64,000 nucleotides of DNA, from NCBI GenBank assembly GCA_039028975.1, contig JBCCHB010000057.1:1-64000 (forward strand), in the 5' to 3' direction. Below are positions 45,966 to 53,320 of this stretch, one piece after another. The stretch comes from JAHBNG01 sp039028975 (lineage in GTDB: Bacteria > Chloroflexota > Anaerolineae > Caldilineales > Caldilineaceae). How positions within the stretch are numbered: the first letter of the stretch is position 1; the number at the start of each line of letters is the position of its first letter. The notes beneath the pieces were generated by a model. That model made no database searches. It had not been told where the DNA came from and was given only the letters and a program-made list of their open reading frames with translations. The translations under genes were made by a program, and so were the position numbers.

Positions 45966-46967
45966 ATGTCGAAATTCAAAGTTTTGGTAACCGACTATGC
46001 GTGGCCATCTTTGGCACTAGAGGAGCGAATCCTACGTCAAGCGGGTGCTGAACTCATCGTTGCAGAGAGTGGTGATGAGGAAGAACTCGTTCAATTGGCT
46101 GGCGGTGTTGATGCAATCCTCACCTGCTGGAAGTCAGTTACTGCAGCAGTGATTGAGGCGGCAACAAAGTGCCAAATTATCAGTCGATATGGTGTAGGAT
46201 TAGATAATATCGATCTATCGTATGCAACAGAGATGGGTATTTTGGTAACGAATGTGCCCGATTTCTGTCAAGAAGAAGTATCGGACCACGCTATGGCCTT
46301 GATGTTGGCCTGTGCTCGCCGAATCATTCCTTTTTCTAGGGCGACGAGTCGTGGCGAATGGAACCCCAAAGCACACCCTCAAATTCCTCGTCTTCGAGGG
46401 CAAACTGTGGGACTTGTAGGCTGTGGCCATATTGGAAAGGCGTTGATTCCCAAAGCGCTAGGGTTCGAGATGAAAGTGTGTGCTTACACGCCCCGTATTA
46501 CAGAAACAGCTCTGGCGCCTTTTGGGAAAACGACTCGCCAGCTAAGTTTTTTGCTTCGTCACGCGGATTACCTCTCCATTCATGCACCACTCACGGAGGA
46601 AACAAGGGGGTTGATTGGAGAAAAGGAGTTGCGAGAGATGAAACCTAGCGCGTTTCTGATCAATACATCAAGAGGGGATATTGTTGATGAGGACGCGCTA
46701 CTAAAAGCACTAGAGGAAGGATGGATTGCTGGAGCCGCCTTAGACGTACTTTGGGATGAGCCGCCACCTCCGGACCACCCATTATTGCAAATGGACAATG
46801 TGATTATTACCCCTCATGCAGCCTTTTATTCAGAAACGGCCATAGAGGAGTTGGCTGAACGAGCAGCGATTCACGTTGTTCAGGTATTAACTGGCGAAGA
46901 GCCAAATCATCTTGTTAACCCGGAGGTGTTTGAGCGCTCCAATCGACGCTTTCAGCCTTTTAGGTAA
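45966..46967 (+). CDS. D-2-hydroxyacid dehydrogenase (phosphoglycerate dehydrogenase-like)
   Basis: 333 residues. NAD-binding GLVGCGHIG (149-157) and the catalytic set R236 (NTSRGD), E265 (WDEPP) and H284 (TPHAAFYS). There is no C-terminal ACT domain, so it is a short-form SerA or a glyoxylate/hydroxypyruvate reductase. With glcDEF in the same window a glyoxylate role is possible but unproven. AAGGAGATATCG is a strong ribosome site. Confidence 0.9.
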   Translation: MSKFKVLVTDYAWPSLALEERILRQAGAELIVAESGDEEELVQLAGGVDAILTCWKSVTAAVIEAATKCQIISRYGVGLDNIDLSYATEMGILVTNVPDFCQEEVSDHAMALMLACARRIIPFSRATSRGEWNPKAHPQIPRLRGQTVGLVGCGHIGKALIPKALGFEMKVCAYTPRITETALAPFGKTTRQLSFLLRHADYLSIHAPLTEETRGLIGEKELREMKPSAFLINTSRGDIVDEDALLKALEEGWIAGAALDVLWDEPPPPDHPLLQMDNVIITPHAAFYSETAIEELAERAAIHVVQVLTGEEPNHLVNPEVFERSNRRFQPFR

Positions 46968-46968
46968 A

Positions 46969-47057
46969 CTATACTTAGCTCCGTTTGAAAACCGGAGCAT
47001 GGCCTCTCCAGTAGAGCCGACGGAAATCTTCGATTTTCAAATCGACCGCAGCGTAGC
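46969..47057. repeat. Family A MITE-like element, copy 2
   Basis: Terminal repeats TATACTTAGCTCCGTTTGAA on the left and TTTTCAAATCGACCGCAGCG on the right; inside, CTCTCCAGTAGAGCCGACGG. It begins directly after the dehydrogenase stop codon. Confidence 0.8.
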
Positions 47058-47364
47058 TCCTTTGAGTTACCCTGACAAACGCCCGAACGGGCTAGCACTT
47101 TTGCCCCCACTAGCATTGTCAGTTGGCGAGCTAATCGCAACTCTTCATGCTATTCTTAAATAGATCGCAATTGCCCGAGATAAGGCTGGATTCAATGAAT
47201 CAGATCAAGCTGAATACACCAGGACCGTTGCGGTCTACAATTTTAAGTTCAGCTCCGTTTTAAAACAGTTTTCGCTTTATAGTCGAGATTTGGAAGACGT
47301 CTGTTTTGAAATCGACCGCTGTATCAATACAAAACAACCATAAACTAATTGAAGGAAATCCCTA
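47058..47364. other. Gene-free stretch around family A copy 3
   Basis: Contains a GTTACCCTG ... CGCCCGAACGGG segment (about 47076-47096) that may be a decayed family B copy, a small GACCG-TTG-CGGTC hairpin near 47225, and family A copy 3. No gene is visible. Confidence 0.45.
47243..47327. repeat. Family A MITE-like element, copy 3
   Basis: Left end AGTTCAGCTCCGTTTTAAAA, right end GTCTGTTTTGAAATCGACCG, then CTGTAT. More diverged inside than the other copies, but the ends clearly match. Confidence 0.75.
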
Positions 47365-47745
47365 ATGAACCTTGAACATGTAGCAATCAATGTACCCGAA
47401 CCTGGAAAAATGGCGGAGTGGTGGAGTGAACGATTCGGTATGAAAATTGTTCTTGCCAATACGACAGCGCCCTTCATTCACTTTATATCAGATGGTCAGG
47501 GCAGTATGTTGGAACTCTATAGCAACCCAGATGCAGATATCCCTGATTACTCTGAAATTCATCCCCAGACACTCCACATCGCCTTTGTGACCGATACGAT
47601 TGAAGAAGAAAGACAACGTCTGATTGACGAAGGCGCAACACCAGTTGGAGAGATTACACCCTTAGGAACCAATTTGCTTGCCTTTTTCCGAGATCCCTGG
47701 GGTGTTCCATTCCAGCTTGTTAAACGCCAGAGTCCTCTCGAGTAA
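47365..47745 (+). CDS. VOC-family (glyoxalase/dioxygenase fold) protein
   Basis: 126 residues forming two beta-alpha-beta-beta-beta units: LEHVAINVPEPGKMAEWWSERFG ... MLELYSNP and LHIAFVTDTIEEERQRLIDEG ... FFRDPWGVPFQLV. Likely metal ligands are His 5 or 8, Glu 51, His 71 and the Gln/Glu of the last strand. Substrate unknown. AAGGAA precedes the ATG. Confidence 0.85.
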   Translation: MNLEHVAINVPEPGKMAEWWSERFGMKIVLANTTAPFIHFISDGQGSMLELYSNPDADIPDYSEIHPQTLHIAFVTDTIEEERQRLIDEGATPVGEITPLGTNLLAFFRDPWGVPFQLVKRQSPLE

Positions 47746-47819
47746 AGTTCTATTTTGGATTGGTGAGGCCTAAACCAATCCAAAACTGTTTCTTTTCCGT
47801 CAATTATAGATATATTCTT

Positions 47820-48428
47820 ATGAATTATGCCCATTTCTCGGATGAAACGCTGATTCAGTTAATCAGCCAGAGAGATCCAATTGCACTTGAAGCATTATAT
47901 GATCGTCATGGTCAAACAGCCCATAATCTTGTGATGCGGATCGTACGAGATTCGGCATTGACCGATGAGATTGTCCAAGAAACGTTTTGGCAAGTATGGC
48001 GAAAAGCAGCCGATTTCCGAGGATTGGGTGCAGCTGCTGCTTGGGTCTACCGAATCGCCCGTAATAAATCGCTGGATGCATTGCGCAAACTCAATAGAAT
48101 GCCAGTTGTACACGAGTTAGTCGAACAGCAGACGTCCGGTGCAACGTTCCTTTCGGCAGCTAGAGCAGGCGTCGATACAGCTCAATCGCCTGTGGAATCT
48201 CAGGTGTCACAACAGCTAGAACGCCAACAGTTATTTAGAGCATTGGCTTCGATTCCAGGCGAACAGAAGATGTGCTTGGAATTGGCTTACTTTGAAGATC
48301 TTAGTCAGAGCCAAATTGCAGCACGCCTGAACATTCCCCTTGGGACAGTAAAGACAAGAATACGAATGGGATTAGAAAAATTAGAGCATATCTTACGCGC
48401 CACGGGATTTCAAGAAGGAACTTCGTAA
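47820..48428 (+). CDS. ECF-type RNA polymerase sigma factor
   Basis: About 202 residues from the ATG at 47820; a GTG upstream at 47760 lengthens the frame. Region 2: LYDRHGQTAHNLVMRIVRD ... EIVQETFWQVWRKAADF ... WVYRIARNKSLDALRK. Region 4: ALASIPGEQKMCLELAYFEDLSQSQIAARLNIPLGTVKTRIRMGLEKL. It is followed after 3 bases by an RskA-like anti-sigma gene, so it belongs to the SigK type held at the membrane. Confidence 0.92.
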   Translation: MNYAHFSDETLIQLISQRDPIALEALYDRHGQTAHNLVMRIVRDSALTDEIVQETFWQVWRKAADFRGLGAAAAWVYRIARNKSLDALRKLNRMPVVHELVEQQTSGATFLSAARAGVDTAQSPVESQVSQQLERQQLFRALASIPGEQKMCLELAYFEDLSQSQIAARLNIPLGTVKTRIRMGLEKLEHILRATGFQEGTS

Positions 48429-48431
48429 ATA

Positions 48432-49775
48432 ATGACATTGACTTATGAGCAGGTATCTGAGTTGCTGCCAGCTTATTCAGTTGGAGCGTTAGAGAATGAA
48501 GAGCAGGCAGCGGTCGAAGAGTACTTCTATCGACATCAAAAGCTGATCAACCGTTTGGCAACGGCAGAGTCTGCAACCGTGCTATTGGCCAAAGCGACAG
48601 AATCGACGCCGATTGCACCTGATGCCAAGGCAAGACTCATGACCCGTATTCAGGCCGATGTACCCCAAGCGTCTCGTAAGACAATAGTTCCTGGTAGCAA
48701 CGAGGAGAGGGCAACACGCGCACAAACACCACAGCGTTCCATTCAGGCTGCCCAATCTTCACCTGAAGCGAATGGCAATCGCTCACCTCGGCGTTCTCTT
48801 ACGATGGCTTCACCTGCCCATAATCAGCCACCTGCTCAGCGCTCTACAGCTGTTGCTACGTCTGCTCGGCATTCAGAGCAAACTCGGTCAGGGCAATCGG
48901 TGCCAGCATCTGCGCCCAGGCCAGTTGCGAAACGAGGTCCAGGCAGAAGATTAACAGCAGAAGAACTGTTTCCACAGGTACAAAAGCGTCGTCGTCCATT
49001 CCTATTCAACACGAGGGCCGTGGTCAACGCGCTGACCATCGCATCATTAGTTACGCTCATTTTTGTGGGATTGGTGAATTACGATGTCGATCAAGATCTA
49101 CGTCGAACGGCGACCGAACTCCAATCAACCAAGAGTGAGCTGGACTTGTCTCAAAGTCGGCTCATTGAACTCAATTCAGCAAATGCAATCTTAGTTGATC
49201 AGTTCAGTAAGTTTATCGATGAACAGACCCGTTTGCGAGAGGAGAATCAAGCAATCCAGGTTGAGAATGAGCAGATATTGGCACAGCAAAGCACATTATC
49301 CACTCAAATTGGCGATCTGACAACAGATAATCGCAACCTTTCCATTGAACGAGCACGCTTATATGAGGAAAATATACGGCTCACGACCCAATCCGCGATG
49401 CGTGAAGAACGCATTGCATTAGTCAGCGCCGCAACCCGAGCCGTTGTTATGTTTGGAGCAGAAGGATTTGAGGAACTACAGGGAACCTTCTTTCAAAGGG
49501 AGCAAGAGGGAGCATTGGTAGTACATGGACTAGAGCCACTATCCAACGATGAAACTTACCAGTTTTGGCTTGTTACTGAAGATGGCTCCCAAATCTCCAT
49601 AGGTCTCTTCCAAGTTGATGAAAATCAGGAACCAACGTGGGCAAATCTATCTCTCCCTTCTGATGCTCCTAACTATACGGCGGCTGGAATCAGCATCGAA
49701 CCGGTCGAGGGAAGCGATGTACCCACAGGCCCCATGTTATTGGAAAGTCCCCTTAACGAGGAGTCTGGCGTTTAA
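48432..49775 (+). CDS. RskA-like membrane anti-sigma factor with coiled coil
   Basis: 447 residues. The N-terminal sigma-binding domain (ELLPAYSVGALENEEQAAVEEYF) lacks the usual His and Cys zinc ligands. A basic, Ser/Pro-rich cytoplasmic linker follows. One membrane segment lies at about 195-213, then a long coiled coil (about 220-320, heptads rich in L/Q/E) and the RskA C-terminal domain (TYQFWLVTEDGSQISIGLFQ ... GPMLLESP) outside. It would sequester the sigma factor and release it on a surface signal. The last four bases overlap the convergent MaoC gene. Confidence 0.87.
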   Translation: MTLTYEQVSELLPAYSVGALENEEQAAVEEYFYRHQKLINRLATAESATVLLAKATESTPIAPDAKARLMTRIQADVPQASRKTIVPGSNEERATRAQTPQRSIQAAQSSPEANGNRSPRRSLTMASPAHNQPPAQRSTAVATSARHSEQTRSGQSVPASAPRPVAKRGPGRRLTAEELFPQVQKRRRPFLFNTRAVVNALTIASLVTLIFVGLVNYDVDQDLRRTATELQSTKSELDLSQSRLIELNSANAILVDQFSKFIDEQTRLREENQAIQVENEQILAQQSTLSTQIGDLTTDNRNLSIERARLYEENIRLTTQSAMREERIALVSAATRAVVMFGAEGFEELQGTFFQREQEGALVVHGLEPLSNDETYQFWLVTEDGSQISIGLFQVDENQEPTWANLSLPSDAPNYTAAGISIEPVEGSDVPTGPMLLESPLNEESGV

Positions 49776-50248
49776 CTTTCGAAGTAAAGCCGGGCAAGTG
49801 TTTCAGCCACACACGCAGGTTTTTCGGCATTCTCTAATTCTACGGTCACTTGATTGACGACTTGAATTCCATTATCTTTTACTTCGTCTGCGCCTTGTAA
49901 TGTTACCCTAGCGCGAATGCGAGAGCCAGCTGGAACGGGATGAGGAAACCGAACTCGATTCAGTCCGTAGTTGATGGCCATTTTCATTCCTCCGTAGCGT
50001 GGTCGCTCTGGATCAACATTACTGGCCAAGTGGGAAATAAGAGAAAGGGTCAAATAGCCATGTCCGATGGTTGTACCATGAGGGGATTCGTTTGCGGCCC
50101 GTTCCAGATCGACATGAATCCACTGCCTATCTAACGTTGCCTCTGCAAACTGATTGATCATCTCTTGACTGACGATAAGCCAATCACTAACGTGGGTTTC
50201 GGTGCCTACTTTGCTTTGAAGATCGGTAAGTGCGGCAGATAAAGACAT
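49772..50248 (-). CDS. MaoC-like (R)-specific enoyl hydratase
   Basis: About 158 residues from the ATG at 50248 (GAGGG 8 bases before it). The single hot-dog domain carries the hydratase motif QWIHVDLERAA ... GTTIGHGYLTLSL, with the catalytic Asp and His. It hydrates trans-enoyl-CoA to (R)-3-hydroxyacyl-CoA or acts in a related dehydration. An SDR reductase lies upstream on the same strand, which could use the product. Confidence 0.87.
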   Translation of the reverse strand: MSLSAALTDLQSKVGTETHVSDWLIVSQEMINQFAEATLDRQWIHVDLERAANESPHGTTIGHGYLTLSLISHLASNVDPERPRYGGMKMAINYGLNRVRFPHPVPAGSRIRARVTLQGADEVKDNGIQVVNQVTVELENAEKPACVAETLARLYFES

Positions 50249-50430
50249 ATTGTTTCCCTCTTCCAAAATTAGCTCTATAGGGGCTCCAAGGATCTAACTG
50301 GTTCAGAGCGTAAATCTATGGTAAAAATCATTCAATTTAACTGTCAGATCCTAGATACGTCAATAGAGCGAAAATCATTTCTCTGTAAACCACAATCGTG
50401 GCTAACTCGATTTAATATCGCTTAAGAAAA

Positions 50431-50507
50431 GAGTTGCAAATAACTTGCGTGTTTCGTTCGGGCGTAACTCCCCCAAATGACCAGGTAATTTAAGTCTCTT
50501 TCCTAAA
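50431..50507. repeat. Family B repeat, copy 2
   Basis: In the sense of the SDR gene it reads TTTAGGAAAGAGACTTAAAT ... CCTGGTCATTTGGGGGAGTT, then ACGCCCGAACGAAACACGCA and AGTTATTTGCAACTC. The TAG in its first bases is the stop codon of that gene. Confidence 0.87.
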
Positions 50508-51327
50508 TGCCCATACCACCCGTCACTTCCAGAGTGTGTCCAGTTACATAAGATGCGTAAGGCGAAGCCATCATTAGAATACCGCCGGCAGCGTCTTCTG
50601 GCGTGCCGGCTCGCTGCAAAGGAATCATTCGACGATCAGGGCTGCGCAACTTTTCCGGTACCCCTAAGGCAACATCTTTATCGCCCACAGGGATGGTTTC
50701 CCCTTTCTCCTTGGCTTGAGTTAAACGGGTATCAATGAGGCCGAAAGCAACGGCGTTGCAGCGAATACCAAAAGCCCCCCATTCTTTAGCAACCGTTTTA
50801 GTAAAGCCGACGATGCCCATCTTACCGGTTGCATAATTGGCTTGTCCAATGTTGCCATGCAGACCAGAGGTAGAAGAGACATTGATAATGCAGCGGTTTT
50901 CACTCGGAGCACCGTTGCGCTCTATATCGGCCTTGGCTACATCTCGCATATATGGCGTTAGCGCGCGTACCATACGAAAAGGCCCTGTCACGTGCACATC
51001 TAAAATGGCCTGCCATTGTTCATCAGTCATTTTATGAAGCATACCATCCCATGTATAGCCCGCATTATTGACAAAAACATTGATCTTGCCATAGAGGTCA
51101 ACCGTCCGTTTCATCAACTCGTCAGGGAATTTAAGATCGGTAACGCTACCTGCAATAGCTAGGGCATCACCACCAGCAGCCTGAATTGTGGCGACAGTTT
51201 CATTGGCTTGGGCCTCGTCCAAATCATTCACAATTACCTTTGCTCCTGCCTGAGCAAAGAGTTGAGCGGCTGCCGCACCAATGCCTCGCCCGGCACCTGT
51301 TACAATGACAACGTGATCGGTAAACAT
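50503..51327 (-). CDS. SDR-family oxidoreductase (FabG-like)
   Basis: 274 residues: TGAGRGIGAAAA cofactor loop, NNAGYTW, INVSSTSG and YATGK catalytic motif, VTGHTLEVTGGMG end. A 20-residue insert before the last helix (EKGETIPVGDKDVALGVPEKL) distinguishes it from standard FabG. Likely reduces a 3-oxoacyl or other ketone with NAD(P)H. It lies upstream of the MaoC hydratase with a 250-base gap. Confidence 0.88.
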   Translation of the reverse strand: MFTDHVVIVTGAGRGIGAAAAQLFAQAGAKVIVNDLDEAQANETVATIQAAGGDALAIAGSVTDLKFPDELMKRTVDLYGKINVFVNNAGYTWDGMLHKMTDEQWQAILDVHVTGPFRMVRALTPYMRDVAKADIERNGAPSENRCIINVSSTSGLHGNIGQANYATGKMGIVGFTKTVAKEWGAFGIRCNAVAFGLIDTRLTQAKEKGETIPVGDKDVALGVPEKLRSPDRRMIPLQRAGTPEDAAGGILMMASPYASYVTGHTLEVTGGMGI

Positions 51328-51874
51328 GGTATTCTTCTCATTAGGTTGTAGTCTGCCAGAAAAACTTCACCTTGACTCTTACCCAGCTTATCTGGGGATG
51401 GGGACAGGCAAGAAATAGAATGTGAAGGGAATCTGGTCATCTATATATTTCGGAAAGGTTGATAGGCAACAGTATACCAGATACTATTCCAGCCACAAAA
51501 GGTATTCGCTCTTTGGGGGCGAGAGTGCGGTGTATAGCATCAGCGTAGTGCATTGCTAAGATGCTCCCAGAACGATGTCAGATTGCTATTGGTGTCTATT
51601 TCGGTTAAACTTATGCATGTATCAACTACTGACCCTCCTCGGCTAGTTTCAGAGTCAGACTCGAAATTGAGTAGTTCACATCAATACCCAACCGCAGTAT
51701 AATGATAACTCAGTAGATTGCAGAGGCGTTAGTGCCCAATCAATATGCTACACATGGGCGCACGCATTGCGGATGCTGTGCATAAGTGGCAAGAGACGAA
51801 GTAAGCGCTCTCGCTAGCGGCTGCCATTTACTGAGCATAAAAATCATCTCAGAATCATTTAGAAGTCATTCAGT
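51328..51874. other. 547-base divergent region, little recognised
   Basis: Between the SDR and the GH3 genes. ACTCAGTAGATTGCA (about 51706) resembles the ends of family D/E. No RNA gene, terminator or full repeat copy was seen. Confidence 0.45.
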
Positions 51875-53215
51875 ATGTCTACTAGCAGATCATTCCCGAA
51901 CCCAACAAGACGTCAATTTTTGTACCAGATTGGTCAAATGGTAGGAGCAACGCTTCTGTCTGGCTGTGCAGCCGTTAAAATAGACCATGTTCCTCAAGAT
52001 TCTACCCCTGCCTCTGCCATTGTGAAAGAAGCCCTCAAAGAAGCTGTAAAAGAAGTCAATGCGCCTCCTTTGCCTGGCCCCATTACCCCGCAGCTTGGTA
52101 GCCAATCTATCACGCTGGAGCAGCAAATCGGCCAGATGATTATGACTGGTTTTGATGGGGCATATCTGAATGAAAAAAGCCCTATTATTCAGGACATTCA
52201 CAATCAGCGTATAGGGGGCGTGGCACTATTTGGACGTAATGTTGAAAGCGTTCCCCAACTTCAAACACTTACATCAATGCTCCAACAGGCCGCACCCAAC
52301 CCGCTGTTGATATCGGTTGATCAAGAGGGTGGGCGCGTCCGCCGGATAGGCAGTACATTTGGCATTAGTTACAACTACTCGGCAGCTCAATTGGGCGCAC
52401 TTGATGATCTGCAAGCAACGGCTGACTACGCCAATGAGATGGCTAAGGTCTTAAGCAATTTAGGGATCAACCTGAATCTAGCTCCTGTGGTGGATGTAAA
52501 CGTGAATCCCCACAATCCTGTCATTGGCTCTCAACAGCGGAGCTTCTCCTCAGATCCGGAGACAGTTGCCAACCACGCTCTGACCTTTATTCAAGCCCAC
52601 CATCGAGAAGGGATACTCTGCACAATCAAACACTTTCCGGGTCATGGCAGCTCTGCAGCAGACTCACATGTGGGTTTTGTGGATGTAACAACGACCTGGA
52701 CAGCAGATGAATTAACACCCTTCGAGCGGATCATCGATGCAAAAAGTTGTGATGCAGTCATGACTGCTCACATTTTTAATGCAAATCTAGACGAAGAGAA
52801 TCCGGCAACGCTCTCCAAGACGATCATTACTGGGTTACTTCGTCAACGGATGGGGTATGATGGCGTTATTATGACTGACGATATTCAGATGGGTGCTATC
52901 CGACGGTTTTATGACTACGAGACGGCTATCTCATTAGCAGTGCAGGCAGGTGTAGATATATTTACATTTTCTCGTTACTCACCAGCCATCGTCACTCGAA
53001 TCATCTCTACAATCCGCAAACTTGTCAGCAACCGACAGCTTACAGAAGAGCGAATCTACCAATCATACAAACGGATTATTCAGCTCAAATCCCAGTTAAA
53101 TGTACGTCGTTCTCCCGCCACACCAGCTCAGACAACCGAGCCAACCCGCGATCAAAATCCACCACCTGCGCAAGATATAGATTATCTTCGAGGTTTGGAG
53201 CAATTCCTATTTTAG
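51875..53215 (+). CDS. Glycoside hydrolase family 3 lipoprotein (beta-N-acetylhexosaminidase-like)
   Basis: 446 residues. TRRQFLYQIG at 11-20 followed by LLSGC (Cys 31) looks like a twin-arginine signal ending in a lipobox, so it is probably a Tat-exported lipoprotein. Catalytic domain: ISVDQEGGRVRR, KHFPGHGSSAADSHVGF with the His/Asp dyad typical of NagZ-type enzymes, and nucleophile Asp in VIMTDDIQMGAI. It would trim N-acetylglucosamine from cell-wall or chitin fragments. The stop codon is part of a family B repeat. Confidence 0.9.
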   Translation: MSTSRSFPNPTRRQFLYQIGQMVGATLLSGCAAVKIDHVPQDSTPASAIVKEALKEAVKEVNAPPLPGPITPQLGSQSITLEQQIGQMIMTGFDGAYLNEKSPIIQDIHNQRIGGVALFGRNVESVPQLQTLTSMLQQAAPNPLLISVDQEGGRVRRIGSTFGISYNYSAAQLGALDDLQATADYANEMAKVLSNLGINLNLAPVVDVNVNPHNPVIGSQQRSFSSDPETVANHALTFIQAHHREGILCTIKHFPGHGSSAADSHVGFVDVTTTWTADELTPFERIIDAKSCDAVMTAHIFNANLDEENPATLSKTIITGLLRQRMGYDGVIMTDDIQMGAIRRFYDYETAISLAVQAGVDIFTFSRYSPAIVTRIISTIRKLVSNRQLTEERIYQSYKRIIQLKSQLNVRRSPATPAQTTEPTRDQNPPPAQDIDYLRGLEQFLF

Positions 53216-53290
53216 GAGCGAGAATATATGACTCGGTCATCTGGCGGAGCCACCTCGGACGAAACGTACAAGCTATTTGCAACTCATTCC
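53210..53290. repeat. Family B repeat, copy 4
   Basis: TTTTAGGAGCGAGAATATAT ... ACTCGGTCATCTGGCGGAGC, then CACCTCGGACGAAACGTACA and AGCTATTTGCAACTC. The TAG is the stop codon of the GH3 gene; orientation relative to the gene is as in the other copies. Confidence 0.85.
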
Positions 53291-53320
53291 TGAACTGTTG
53301 CCGTTGCGAAATGGCTCGAA

